Notes: generated by a model not told the origin, from the letters alone. A DNA stretch of 64,000 nucleotides from Kitasatospora indigofera (GCF_014655955.1 NZ_BNBO01000004.1:62001-126000); one strand, 5' to 3'. Shown: positions 41,634 to 50,536, counted from the stretch's first letter. A program made the numbers and translations.

Positions 41634-43829
41634 TCAGGCCAGGTCGGCCGGGAACACCCGGCGCACCACCCGCTCGGCCGCGCCGCCGTCGTCCCACGGG
41701 CAGAAGCGCTCCCGGAACCTCGCCCGGGAGTCCGGCTCCGAGTCCCCCGAGAGCAGCGCCCGGGTCAGCCCCTCCAGGTCCGTGGTCACCGCGCCCGGCC
41801 GCTCGGCGAACAGGTCGAAGTACACCCCGCGCACCTCCTGGTACTCCTCCCAGTCCGGCGCGTAGACGACCAGCGGCCGGTCCAGCACCGCGAAGTCGAA
41901 CATCATCGACGAGTAGTCGGTGACCAGCACGTCCGCCGCCAGGTAGAGGTCCTCCACGATGGGGTGCTTGGAGACGTCCCGGATCTCGGCCGCGTCCTCC
42001 CCGGTCACCAGGTCGCCCGGCCCGCCGGTGAGGAAGTAGTGGGCCCGCACCAGCAGCGTGAAGTCGGGGCCCAGCCGCCGGGCCAGCTCCTCGACGTCCA
42101 GCGGCAGGAACGCGCCCTGGCCCTCCCGGTGCGTCGGCGCGTACAGGACGGCCGTACGCCCTTCGGGCAGGCCGAAGCGCTCGCGCATCGCGGCCACCTC
42201 GGCGGGCGTGGTGTTGGCCAGCCGGTCGTTGCGCGGGTACCCGGTGTCGAGCATCTCGTAGCGGCCGGGGAAGGCCCGGGCGAAGTGCTCGCTGGTGTGC
42301 GGGTTGGGCGAGACCAGGTAGTCCCAGCGCCCGACCGCCTCGCGCAGCCGGTCGAAGTCCATCCCGTCGGCGGCCACCGGGTGGTCCCGCAGGTCCATGC
42401 CCATCATCTTCAGCGGCGTGCCGTGCTGGGTCTGCACGTGCACCGTGCCGGGCCGCTTCACCATCGTGTGCGGGAAGTTGACGTTGTTGACGAAGTACTT
42501 GGCGGTCGCCATCGCCTTCAGGTAGGCGGGCGTGTTGAGGATCACGTACGGCACCCCGGCCGGCAGGCCGGCGGCCTGCGCCCGGTTCTCCACCACCCAG
42601 ACGCCCCGGATCCGCGGTGCCAGCTCCTTCGCCTTCTCGTAGATGGCGGCCGGGTTGCAGCCGTAGCCGCGGTGCCAGTAGGCCGCGTACACCGCCAGGT
42701 GCTCGTCCAGCGGCAGCCGGCGGAAGGCGTTGTACGCGGTGAAGCGGGCACCGCTGCGCACCCCGCGGCGCACCGCCGGGGCGACCGCCCGGGCGCCGCG
42801 CCTCAGCTCGCGCGGCAGCCGGCCGCCGCGGCGCAGCTCGTCGTACGCGAGCCGGGAGCCGCGGGCGGCGAGCCGGTACTGCAGTCCGCTCGCCCCGCCG
42901 GGGAAGCGGTAGCCGGCCGGGCGGTGGCGGGCGAAGTGCTCGGACGTCCGGCGGAAGAACTCCTTGCGCATCGTGGCCGGGACGAGCCCGGGGGAGTCGT
43001 AGACGGTGAGCGCCTGCTTGAGGGTCCGCTCGAAGACCAGGGTGCGCAGCGGGTCGGCGGCGTCCATGCCGTGGCGGTCCAGGAAGGCGAAGATCGCGTC
43101 GTACTGGGCGAAGGCGTCCGCGTGCTTGGGCGAGGCGGTGCTGGTGATCGCGCCGGGCCGGCCGCGGCGGTAGTAGTAGCAGGAGCGGTCGAGGTAGCGC
43201 ATCCGCCCGGCGGCGACCAGTGCCGGGTAGGTGACCGAGATGTCCTCGTAGAAGCCGCGGCCGAAGGCGACGCCCAGACCGAGCAGGAAGTCCCGGCGGA
43301 AGACCTTGTTCCACACCGACATCACCGCCCGCAGCAGCGCCGGGTGCTCGCGCAGGGTGCCGCCGGCGACCAGCGGGGAGCCGGTGAGCAGGTGGCGCCA
43401 GGGGTTGGGCTCGGTGGAGTCGTCCGGGTAGACGTGGGTGAAGCCGGTCAGCAGGATGTCGGCCGGCGCGGCGTCCGCGCGCTCGCGCTCCAGTTCCCGC
43501 TCCAGCTCGGCGGTGATCGCGTCGAGCGATCCCTCGGGGAGCCAGTCGTCGCTGTCCACGAACCAGACGTAGCGGCCGGTCGCCTCGGCCAGGCCGGCCT
43601 CGCGCGCGCCGCCGAGCCCCTGGTTCTCGGCCAGGTGCAGCACCCGCATCCGGGGGTCGCGGGCCGCGTACTCGTCGAGGATGCCGCCGCAGCGGTCGGG
43701 GGACAGGTCGTCGACGGCGATCAGCTCGAACCGGCCGTCGTCGGGCCCGCCGAGGATCGAGTCCAGGCAGCGCGGGAGGAACCGCTCCACGCCGTGGACT
43801 GGCAGCACGATGCTGAGGAGGACTGTCAC
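41634..43829 (-). CDS. Bifunctional GT2 glycosyltransferase / CDP-glycerol(ribitol) glycerophosphotransferase
   Basis: A 731-residue fusion for wall teichoic-acid-type polymers. Residues ~1-250 are a GT-A family 2 domain: VTVLLSIVLPVHGVERFL, LIAVDDLSPD, NQGLGGAREAGLAEATG, WFVDSDDWL (DxD). A long linker is followed by a Glyphos_transf/TagF-like domain (~380-731): VNNVNFPHTM, QTQHGTPLKMMGMD, NPHTSEHF, LYAPTHREGQGAFLP, VTDYSSMMFDFAVLDRP and the C-terminal RARFRERFCPWDDGGAAERVV. GTG 43829 fits the family N-terminus and has GGAG 9 nt upstream; the in-frame extension to 44183 is low-complexity. Activities are inferred from the family; the polymer is unknown. Confidence 0.88.
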   Translation of the reverse strand: MTVLLSIVLPVHGVERFLPRCLDSILGGPDDGRFELIAVDDLSPDRCGGILDEYAARDPRMRVLHLAENQGLGGAREAGLAEATGRYVWFVDSDDWLPEGSLDAITAELERELERERADAAPADILLTGFTHVYPDDSTEPNPWRHLLTGSPLVAGGTLREHPALLRAVMSVWNKVFRRDFLLGLGVAFGRGFYEDISVTYPALVAAGRMRYLDRSCYYYRRGRPGAITSTASPKHADAFAQYDAIFAFLDRHGMDAADPLRTLVFERTLKQALTVYDSPGLVPATMRKEFFRRTSEHFARHRPAGYRFPGGASGLQYRLAARGSRLAYDELRRGGRLPRELRRGARAVAPAVRRGVRSGARFTAYNAFRRLPLDEHLAVYAAYWHRGYGCNPAAIYEKAKELAPRIRGVWVVENRAQAAGLPAGVPYVILNTPAYLKAMATAKYFVNNVNFPHTMVKRPGTVHVQTQHGTPLKMMGMDLRDHPVAADGMDFDRLREAVGRWDYLVSPNPHTSEHFARAFPGRYEMLDTGYPRNDRLANTTPAEVAAMRERFGLPEGRTAVLYAPTHREGQGAFLPLDVEELARRLGPDFTLLVRAHYFLTGGPGDLVTGEDAAEIRDVSKHPIVEDLYLAADVLVTDYSSMMFDFAVLDRPLVVYAPDWEEYQEVRGVYFDLFAERPGAVTTDLEGLTRALLSGDSEPDSRARFRERFCPWDDGGAAERVVRRVFPADLA

Positions 43830-44689
43830 GCTCGTTGGCTCCGCGCTCCGCGAGAGGGCCCCGGCGCGATCCGGCCGGGCCCGGGATTGCTGGGCCGTGT
43901 CGGACACGGCCGGGGGGAGGTGCGGGCGGGTCCGTCGCCGGCCACCCGGCGAGCACACTCTACCCAGTGCGGGGCGGTGACCAGGAGTTCCGGGGAGGCG
44001 TCGGCGCGGGGTGTGAAGCGGCCGCCGGTGCCGCGCCCGTGCGAGGGCGGCACCAGCGGCCTGGTGGTGGTCCGGCCGACCCTCAGCGGCCGACCACCAA
44101 TCCGTACACCGCGCCGAGCCGGGCCGCCGCAGCGTCGAGGCAGCCGGACAGTGACTCACTGCGGGTGTCGGAAGTTCCTTCACCTGTCGAATTCAATCGA
44201 CCGGTCAGGGTGGCGCATCTCTCACCGTCCCTGCTGATAGAGATATTGCTTGTAGGTTTCGGCCACGTCAATCCCCCTGATGTGTTCACTTTCCGAAGCT
44301 ATAGTCCGAAACACAGACCGGCTGTCGGTGCCCGGTCACCCGCGGTCACCCCGGCCCGGCCGCCGTCCGGTCCGCATCCGCCGGCCCGGGCCCGCGCCCG
44401 CCGGCCCGCCCGGCCTGGGACGATCCCCGCCGGGCGGTCCTCGCCCCCGGGTCGCACGCCCGGCGTGCGGCTCCCGGGCCGGGCGCCGGGGCCCTCGCGC
44501 CGGGTGGGCCCGCGTTCAGGTCGTGCACCACCACCGATGCGCAGTCGTGACCGGGGCGACAGCCCCTGGTGAGGCGTCAGTTGTCGTCGCACGATACGGT
44601 GGCAGAACACCAGGACGGTTGCGCGAAGGCCGTCTGTCACGGATAGTCTTCGCCTCACGGCCCTGGCGCCTCGTAGGGGTGGGAAACTG
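43830..44689. other. Long intergenic region with an AT-rich island
   Basis: 860 bp without a confirmed gene. The segment 44140-44320 is clearly less GC-rich than the rest of the window and includes repeated TCCGAA motifs around CTATAG (44292-44311). It looks like the real promoter zone of the minus-strand teichoic-acid gene, which would give that gene a leader of about 400 nt. The part 44570-44690 probably promotes the small gene at 44690. Confidence 0.5.
44222..44266 (-). CDS. Possible 14-residue leader peptide upstream of the GT2/TagF gene
   Basis: A GTG with a strong SD (AGGGGG, ~6 nt spacing) opens VAETYKQYLYQQGR and a TGA. Its Tyr/Gln-rich composition and AT-rich codons differ from everything around it. 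It lies within the probable long leader of the teichoic-acid gene. No structure proving attenuation was identified, so this may be chance. Confidence 0.3.
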   Translation of the reverse strand: MAETYKQYLYQQGR

Positions 44690-44956
44690 ATGGAACACAT
44701 GCAAGTGCGGACTCGGCCCCGGGTGCCGGCGATCCAGTGCGGTGTCGGCGCGACCGGCCGTCGGATCGACCACCACCTGACCGTGCTCGGCGCGCCCGCA
44801 CTCCCGGTGGCAGACGCCGCCGAGGCGCTCGGGCTGATAAGGGAGCTGACACCGCGCGGTGTCAGCACCCCGACCGCGCCGCGGCGCACCGCGCGGGTGT
44901 CGCTGCTGGCGCCACTGCGTCGGCTGCGACGGAGCCTCTTCGGCGGACGCGGCTAG
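44690..44956 (+). CDS. Small hypothetical basic protein (88 aa)
   Basis: The frame has high third-position GC and a plausible SD (GGGGTGGG) before the ATG. The product, beginning MEHMQVRTRPRVPAIQCG and ending RRLRRSLFGGRG, is basic (pI high), without a signal peptide or known domain. A perfect 22-bp palindrome lies inside it (44845-44866). It could be a real small streptomycete protein; conservation would decide. Confidence 0.5.
   Translation: MEHMQVRTRPRVPAIQCGVGATGRRIDHHLTVLGAPALPVADAAEALGLIRELTPRGVSTPTAPRRTARVSLLAPLRRLRRSLFGGRG
44845..44866. repeat. Perfect 22-bp palindrome
   Basis: GCTGACACCGC is followed directly by its reverse complement, with no spacer. It occurs inside the small gene at 44690 and has the size and symmetry of a dimeric repressor operator, or could form a hairpin in mRNA. 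Confidence 0.8.
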
Positions 44957-45211
44957 CCCGCGCCGACCGGAACCGACCCGATGGACCCCACTGGTCCGTC
45001 GGGTCTTTGGCGTACCCGCGGGAGGCCGGCCCGAAGACGTCCGGCCGGCCGGACCGGGAGCCGCGTGGCCGGCCGATCCGGGAGCCGTCCGGCCGGCCCG
45101 GAGGGCACCCGGGTGGCTCCCGCCGGGCGCGCGGGCGGGGAGCAGGTGAAAGTTTCCGGAGCACCTGCCCGTCCGGCGGGTCGCACGCCCCCGGTGGGTG
45201 AGGATGGCGCC

Positions 45212-45634
45212 ATGGCGGACACCTTCCACACCCTGACCTTCGAGGTCACCACCGGCAACCGCGAGGTCGCCCTCGACATCACCGAACACTGCGCGGTGTT
45301 CCTGAACGAGCACGCGGCCGGGCGGGACGGCCTGCTGAACGTGTTCGTGCCGCACGCCACGGCGGGCATCGCCGTGCTGGAGACCGGCGCCGGCAGCGAC
45401 GAGGACCTGCTGGCCACCCTGCGCGAGCTGCTGCCGGCCGACGACCGCTGGCGCCACCGGCACGGCAGCTCCGGCCACGGCCGCGACCACGTGGTGCCCG
45501 GGCTGGTCGCCCCGCACGCGACCCTGCCCGTGATCGGCGGCCAACTCGCCCTCGGCATCTGGCAGTCGGTGGTGCTGGTCGACACCAACCGCGACAACCC
45601 CCGGCGGACCGTCCGGCTCTCCTACCTCGGCTGA
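45212..45634 (+). CDS. YjbQ/UPF0047 family protein (secondary thiamine-phosphate synthase enzyme)
   Basis: A 140-residue YjbQ-family protein. The conserved core is FVPHATAGIAVLETGAGSDEDLL, then the His-rich RHRHGSSGHGRDHVVPGLVAPHATLPV and GIWQSVVLVDTNRDNPRRTVRLSYLG. The family has a conserved His-rich putative active site; some members show weak thiamine-phosphate synthase activity and the true role is not settled. ATG 45212 has GTGAGGA upstream. A single-gene unit. Confidence 0.9.
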   Translation: MADTFHTLTFEVTTGNREVALDITEHCAVFLNEHAAGRDGLLNVFVPHATAGIAVLETGAGSDEDLLATLRELLPADDRWRHRHGSSGHGRDHVVPGLVAPHATLPVIGGQLALGIWQSVVLVDTNRDNPRRTVRLSYLG

Positions 45635-45640
45635 TCACCC

Positions 45641-45710
45641 CGCCCGCGCCCGGCCGCCCGCGCCCGGCCGCCCGCGCCCGGCCGCCCGCGCCCGGCCGCC
45701 CGCGCCCGGC
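45641..45710 (+). repeat. Five perfect 14-bp tandem repeats
   Basis: CGCCCGCGCCCGGC is repeated exactly five times, beginning 7 bp after the YjbQ stop. The lack of any mismatch suggests recent expansion by slippage, and the array is a likely length-variable locus. Confidence 0.95.
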
Positions 45711-45787
45711 GGGGTGGCCGGGGCCGGGCGGCGTCCGGTGACGGGCCCGCCGGGGTGACTACGCCGGCCCGCCCTGCCGCTGCCGGG

Positions 45788-46341
45788 TCACCCGGCCCGT
45801 ACCGCGGCCGCCACCGCGACCAGGTAGCGCTCGATCGCCAGGTGCTGCAGCAGCAGCGCCCCGGCCGGCCCAGCCGGGCGTACCAGGCGCTCAGCCGGGA
45901 GAAGGCGGCCACCTCGAACCACACCTCGCCGTGCTCGTCCAGCGACACCACGAAGGACTCCTCGCCCCGCTCGGGGTGGCCCGGCAGCGTCCCGTAGGCG
46001 AAGCCGATCCGGTCCGGTTCGTCGACCGTCCAGACCACCCGGCAGGGGATCACCGGGCGGGGCAGCCGCAGGCCCGGCAGACCGAGCCGGATCAGCACCG
46101 TCGCCCCGGGTTCGGCCGGGGCGGGCGGGTACACCGCGAAGCCCGTACCCAGCTGGCTGCCCCAGCCGAGCACGTGCCGGCCGGCCCGCTCCAGCACCTC
46201 GGGGCCGTGGCCCAGGTGCACCCGGCGGCGCAGGTGGGCGTAGCCCGGCGGCAGCGCGGCCTGCCGGGTCGCGCCGACCTCCGGGTAGCTGGGGGCGGTG
46301 GCGCGGGCCGCCCGCAGGCGGCGGCGGAGGTCGACGGGCAT
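45788..46341 (-). pseudogene. DUF1990-family gene with an apparent frameshift near 45857-45873
   Basis: The N-terminal ~155 codons read as a DUF1990 protein: YAHLRRRVHLGHG, VLGWGSQLGTGFAVYPPAPAEPG, VVWTVDEPDRIGFAYGTLPGHPERGEESF, EVWFEVAAFSRLSAWYARLG. After RLGRPG the frame turns into Cys/Ser/Arg-rich text and runs to a stop at 45622, inside the end of the convergent YjbQ gene. A shift to the next frame gives the expected family ending GALLLQHLAIERYLVAVAAAVRAG and a stop at 45788. A one-base deletion (or two-base gain) in the CCCCGGCCGGCCC run explains this. It is either a real frameshift or a sequencing error. The function of DUF1990 proteins is unknown. Confidence 0.75.
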
Positions 46342-46491
46342 GGGGCAACGCTAACCCCGGGCCGGCGAAGGCCGGCGGGCGCCCTCGGCCCCCCCGGTGG
46401 CCGGCCGGGGCGGGCGCCCGTCCGTCCGGATCGCGGGACGCACGCCGGGGCCGCCTTGCCCTGCGCCGACCGCCCGGAGTAGGAAGGCGGC

Positions 46492-46695
46492 ATGAGTGAC
46501 GAGACCCAGCAGATCTGCGCGGTGCCGCCGGTCGACACCGTCCGGGCCCTGACCCACGACCCGGCGCTGACCGGCCCGCGGGCCGACTGCGTGCTGTGCG
46601 GTGAGCCCACCGAGCTGCCCGCCGACCAGCCCGGCACCACCCTGTGCCCGGTCTGCGCCTGGCAGGAGGCCCAGCGGATCGCCTGCTCCGGCTGA
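46492..46695 (+). CDS. Small protein with two CxxC motifs (putative zinc ribbon), 67 aa
   Basis: Cys33-x2-Cys36 (DCVLCGEP) and Cys52-x2-Cys55 (LCPVCAWQ) are spaced as in a zinc ribbon or knuckle. The ATG has GGAAGG 6 nt upstream. Acidic N-terminus, no membrane segment. Third-position GC and the SD support a real gene. It precedes the ABC-2 exporter by 105 bp in the same direction. Function unknown. Confidence 0.72.
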   Translation: MSDETQQICAVPPVDTVRALTHDPALTGPRADCVLCGEPTELPADQPGTTLCPVCAWQEAQRIACSG

Positions 46696-46800
46696 CCCCC
46701 GCGCCCGTCCGGTCGTAGCCCGGCATCAACCGATCGGCTGATGCCGGGTCGAGCGGGACGGGCGATGCCGGGGCCGGCCCGGCGGCGGGATTCTCGGTGC

Positions 46801-47703
46801 ATGGCAATCATCGAGGTGAACGGGCTGCGCAAGGCCTACGGCGGCCGGCCGGTGGTGGACGGGATCTCCTTCGCGGTCGAGGAGGGCGAGATCTTCGGCC
46901 TCCTCGGGCCGAACGGCGCGGGCAAGACCACGACCGTGGAGTGCGTCGAAGGGCTGCGCACCCCCGACGCCGGCAGCGTCCGGGTGGCCGGGCTGGACCC
47001 GGTCGCCGACCACCGGCGGGTGACCGGGCTGCTCGGCGCCCAGTTGCAGGAGAGCGAGCTGCAGGCCGCGCTGACGGTCCGGGAGGCGCTGGAGCTCTAC
47101 CACGGCTGCTACCCGCGCCCGGCCGACTGGCGGCCGCTGGCCGAGCGGCTCGGCCTCACCGCCCACCTGGACACCCGCTTCGGCAAGCTCTCCGGCGGCC
47201 GGCGGCAGCGGCTGTTCATCGCGCTCGCCCTGATCGGCGGCCCCAGGGTCGTGGTGCTCGACGAACTCACCACCGGGCTGGACCCACGCGCGCGGCGCGA
47301 CACCTGGGAGCTGATCGAGGACGTCCGGGACTCCGGGGTGACCGTCCTGCTGGTCACCCACTTCATGGCCGAGGCGCAGCGCCTCTGCGACCGGGTCGCC
47401 CTGCTCGGCGCCGGCCGGGTGGTGGCGCTGGACACCCCGGCGGGCCTGATCGGCCGCAGCGCGGGGGCCACCGTGATCTCCTTCGTCCCCTCCCGCCCGC
47501 TCGACGACCGGGAGCTGGCCGGCCTGCCGGGGCTCACCGCCGTCGGGCAGCAGGACGGCCGGGTGGTCGTCACCGGCACCGACGAGACGGCCGATGCGAC
47601 GGTCTCGCTGCTGGCCCGGCACGGCATCACCGCCCGGCACCTGCGGATCACCGACGCCACCCTCGACGACGCCTTCCTCGACCTCACCGCCCGGGAGGCC
47701 TGA
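46801..47703 (+). CDS. ABC-2 type exporter ATP-binding protein
   Basis: A 300-residue DrrA-like ATPase. Walker A LLGPNGAGKTT, Q-loop GAQLQESELQ, signature KLSGGRRQRL, Walker B VVVLDELTTGLD and switch VTHFM are present, followed by a C-terminal ~80-residue regulatory domain. ATG 46801 gives the canonical MAIIEVNGLRKAYG start. The permease gene starts 2 bp after its stop, and a histidine kinase and response regulator follow: the common BceAB/YhcF-like arrangement of antibiotic- or envelope-stress exporters controlled by a NarL-type pair. Confidence 0.9.
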   Translation: MAIIEVNGLRKAYGGRPVVDGISFAVEEGEIFGLLGPNGAGKTTTVECVEGLRTPDAGSVRVAGLDPVADHRRVTGLLGAQLQESELQAALTVREALELYHGCYPRPADWRPLAERLGLTAHLDTRFGKLSGGRRQRLFIALALIGGPRVVVLDELTTGLDPRARRDTWELIEDVRDSGVTVLLVTHFMAEAQRLCDRVALLGAGRVVALDTPAGLIGRSAGATVISFVPSRPLDDRELAGLPGLTAVGQQDGRVVVTGTDETADATVSLLARHGITARHLRITDATLDDAFLDLTAREA

Positions 47704-47704
47704 G

Positions 47705-48520
47705 ATGACCGCCGCCACTCCCACCACACCTGCCTCGCCCGCCACTCCCGGCGGTGCCCCCGGGCCCGTCGGCCGGCCCGCCGCCGCGTGGCGGGCGGTG
47801 CTGCGGGCCGAGGCCCGCCTGTTCCGCCGCGAGCCGCTGGCCCTGTTCTGGATCGTGCTGTTCCCCGCCCTGCTGGTGACGATCCTCGGCCTGGTCCCGG
47901 CCTTCCGGCAGCCGCAGGCCGAGCTGGGCGGCCGCCGGGTGATCGACCTGTACGTGCCGGTGGCCGTGCTGCTCGCCCTGATCCTCTCCGGTCTGCAGGC
48001 GATGCCGCCCGTGCTGGCCGGCTACCGGGAGCGCGGCATCCTGCGCCGGATGTCGACCACGCCCGTCCGGCCGGGTGCGCTGCTGGCCGCGCAGATCCTG
48101 CTGCACGGCGCCGCCGCGCTGGGCTCGGCGGCGCTCTCGCTCACCGTGGGCCGGCTCGCCTTCGGCGTGGCCCTCCCGCGGCAGGCCCCCGGGTACCTGC
48201 TGGCGCTGCTCCTCGCCGCCCTCGCCGCGCTGGGGGCCGGCGCGGGAGTGGCCGCACTCTCCCGGACCACCAAGATCGCGAGCGCGGCGGCCGGGGCGGT
48301 GACCTTCCCGATGATGTTCGGCGCCGGGGTCTGGATCCCGGTCCAGGCGATGCCGGACCTGCTGCGGAGCATCGTCTCCGGCACCCCCTTCGGGGCCGGC
48401 GCCCAGGCGCTCGGGCAGGCGGCCGCCGGGGACTGGCCGAGCTGGTCCCACCTGGGTGTCATGGCACTCTGGGCGGTGGTGCTGACCGGCACCGCGTCCC
48501 GCTGGTTCCGGTGGGCGTAG
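47705..48520 (+). CDS. ABC-2 type exporter permease
   Basis: A 271-residue membrane protein with six hydrophobic segments and the ABC-2 family texture: LFRREPLALFWIVLFPALLVTILG, YRERGILRRMSTTPVRP, PFGAGAQALGQA. The soluble Pro/Ala-rich first 30 residues are unusual but consistent with neighbours. Pairs with the ATPase just upstream. The exported substrate is unknown. Confidence 0.9.
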   Translation: MTAATPTTPASPATPGGAPGPVGRPAAAWRAVLRAEARLFRREPLALFWIVLFPALLVTILGLVPAFRQPQAELGGRRVIDLYVPVAVLLALILSGLQAMPPVLAGYRERGILRRMSTTPVRPGALLAAQILLHGAAALGSAALSLTVGRLAFGVALPRQAPGYLLALLLAALAALGAGAGVAALSRTTKIASAAAGAVTFPMMFGAGVWIPVQAMPDLLRSIVSGTPFGAGAQALGQAAAGDWPSWSHLGVMALWAVVLTGTASRWFRWA

Positions 48521-48540
48521 CACGGGGGAGGGACGGGCGG

Positions 48541-49863
48541 ATGACTGCGGGGGTGAGACCCGGTGCCGGGTCGGGTGCCGGGGTCGGGGCCGGGGACGGG
48601 GACGCCGGGACGACGGCGGCGGAGCAGGGGTGGGACCGGTTCTTCCGGCGGGGGCCGTACGCCCTGCTGGGCACGGCGGTCCTGCTGGCCGTCGCCACCG
48701 GGCCGGTGCTGATGACCCGTGACGAAGGGGCCGCCGCCGGAGTGCTGGTCGCGGCCGCGCTGGCGCTGGAGGTGTGGTGGGGCCGCACCGGCGCCGGCCG
48801 TCCCGGACACGACCCGGCCGGCCGGCTCCACTACGTCGTCCGCCTGCTGCTCGCCTTCGCCCTCACCTGGCTGAACCCGTTCTTCGCCGTCTACGCCGTG
48901 CTCGGCTACTTCGACGCGGCCCGGCTGCTGCCCCGCCGGGCCGCCCGGCTCGGCGAGATCGCCACCGCCGTGACCATGGCCGGCTCGCAGTCCGGCGGCC
49001 TGCCGCCCGCCACGGCGGAGAACTGGATCGCCTTCGGCGCGCTGTTCGCGCTCAACTCCTCGCTGGTGCTGGTCTTCGGCCGGCTCGCCGCCCGGGAGAA
49101 GGACAGCGCCAGGGCCCAGGCGGCGGCCATCACGGCGCTGGAGCTGGCCAACGCCCGGCTGGAGCAGGCGCTCGCCGAGAACGCCGGTCTGCACGCCCAA
49201 CTCCTGCTCCAGGCCAGGGAGGCGGGCGTCGCCGACGAGCGCCGGCGGCTGGCCGCCGAGATCCACGACACCATCGCGCAGGGCCTGGCCGGCATCATCA
49301 CCCAGCTCCAGGCGGCCGCCGACAGCGCCGGACCGGAGGCCGCCCGGGCCCATACCGAGCGGGCCGCCCGGCTCGCCCGGGAGAGCCTCGGGGAGGCCCG
49401 CCGCTCGGTGCACGACCTCGCGCCGGGTCCGCTGGAACTCGGCACCCTGCCACAGGTGCTGGCCGGGATCACCGAGGCCTGGGCCGGCACCACGGCGGTG
49501 GCCGCCACCTTCACCGTCACCGGCCGGCCCGAGCCGCTGCACCGCGAGGTCGAGGCCACCCTGCTGCGGATCGCCCAGGAGGCGCTGGCGAACGCCGGCC
49601 GGCACGCCCGGGCCGGCCGGGTCGGCGTCACCCTCTCCTACATGGGCGACGAGGTGACGCTCGACGTACGGGACGACGGCTGCGGCTTCGACCCGCTCGC
49701 CCGGTCCGGGCGGGGGCCGGCCGGCGCGGCCCGGGCCGGCGGCTTCGGGCTGGTTGGCATGCGGAGCCGGGCCGAACGGATCGCCGGTACCGTCGACATC
49801 GAGTCGGAGCCCGGCGGCGGGACGGCGGTCTGCGCCCGCGTACCCTTGGTGCGCCATGGCTGA
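48541..49863 (+). CDS. NarL-type sensor histidine kinase (HisKA_3)
   Basis: A 440-residue kinase with 4-5 N-terminal membrane helices (~40-180), a coiled-coil linker (~190-235), the HisKA_3 phosphoacceptor region ERRRLAAEIHDTIAQGLAGIITQLQAA (His ~242), and a GHKL ATPase domain (AQEALANAGRHARA, DDGCGFDP, GFGLVGMRSRAERIAG). There is no large extracellular loop, so it may sense within the membrane, possibly through the neighbouring exporter. ATG 48541 has GGGAGGG upstream. The response-regulator start overlaps its end by 8 bp. Confidence 0.9.
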   Translation: MTAGVRPGAGSGAGVGAGDGDAGTTAAEQGWDRFFRRGPYALLGTAVLLAVATGPVLMTRDEGAAAGVLVAAALALEVWWGRTGAGRPGHDPAGRLHYVVRLLLAFALTWLNPFFAVYAVLGYFDAARLLPRRAARLGEIATAVTMAGSQSGGLPPATAENWIAFGALFALNSSLVLVFGRLAAREKDSARAQAAAITALELANARLEQALAENAGLHAQLLLQAREAGVADERRRLAAEIHDTIAQGLAGIITQLQAAADSAGPEAARAHTERAARLARESLGEARRSVHDLAPGPLELGTLPQVLAGITEAWAGTTAVAATFTVTGRPEPLHREVEATLLRIAQEALANAGRHARAGRVGVTLSYMGDEVTLDVRDDGCGFDPLARSGRGPAGAARAGGFGLVGMRSRAERIAGTVDIESEPGGGTAVCARVPLVRHG

Positions 49864-50503
49864 ACGCACCGTCACCCTGCTGATCGTCGACGACCATCCG
49901 GTGGTCCGGGACGGGCTGCGCGGCATGTTCGCCTCCGCCGCCGGCTTCCGGGTGCTGGGCGAGGCCGCCGACGGCGTCGCCGCGGTGCTGCTGGCCGCAG
50001 AGCTGGACCCCGACGTGATCCTGATGGACCTCCGGATGCCCGGCGGCTCCGGCGTCGACGCCATCGCCGAACTGACCCGCCGTGCGGCGCGCGCCAGGGT
50101 GCTGGTGCTGACCACCTACGACACCGACGCCGACACCCTTCAGGCGATCGAGGCCGGCGCCACCGGCTACCTGCTCAAGGACGCGCCGCGGGACGAACTG
50201 TTCGGCGCCGTCCGGGCGGCGGCCGAGGGGCGGACGGTGCTGTCGCCCGCCGTCGCCTCGCGGCTGGTCTCGCGGGTCAGGTCACCGGGCAACGACGCCC
50301 TGAGCGGCCGCGAGCGCGAGGTGCTGCGGCTGGTGGCCAAGGGCACCTCGAACCGTGCGATCGCCGGGGTGCTGTTCATCAGCGAGGCCACCGTCAAGAC
50401 CCACCTGACCCACATCTACGGCAAGTTGGGCGTCAGTGACCGGGCGGCGGCGGTCGCCGTCGGGTACGACCGGGGCATCCTCGGCCGAGCCCCGGCCGGC
50501 TGA
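49856..50503 (+). CDS. NarL/FixJ-family response regulator
   Basis: A 215-residue regulator. The receiver has the acid pair in LLIVDDHPVVRDGL, phospho-Asp in VILMDLRMPGGSG and Lys in GYLLKDAP. The LuxR-type HTH is LSGREREVLRLVAKGTSNRAIAGVLFISEATVKTHLTHIYGKLGV. It overlaps the kinase gene, so the two are co-translated. Most likely it activates the exporter operon from a promoter upstream of 46801. Confidence 0.93.
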   Translation: MAERTVTLLIVDDHPVVRDGLRGMFASAAGFRVLGEAADGVAAVLLAAELDPDVILMDLRMPGGSGVDAIAELTRRAARARVLVLTTYDTDADTLQAIEAGATGYLLKDAPRDELFGAVRAAAEGRTVLSPAVASRLVSRVRSPGNDALSGREREVLRLVAKGTSNRAIAGVLFISEATVKTHLTHIYGKLGVSDRAAAVAVGYDRGILGRAPAG

Positions 50504-50536
50504 GCCCCGGCCGGTCCGGGGTCCAGGACGTCACGG

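Noticed and set aside
44083..44289. 68-codon minus-strand frame upstream of the GT2/TagF gene
   Set aside because: No SD-supported start and no family resemblance. The alternative 14-codon frame in the same region has the stronger ribosome site.
45641..45710. Tandem array considered as a CRISPR
   Set aside because: Units of 14 bp are head-to-tail with no spacers and no cas genes nearby.
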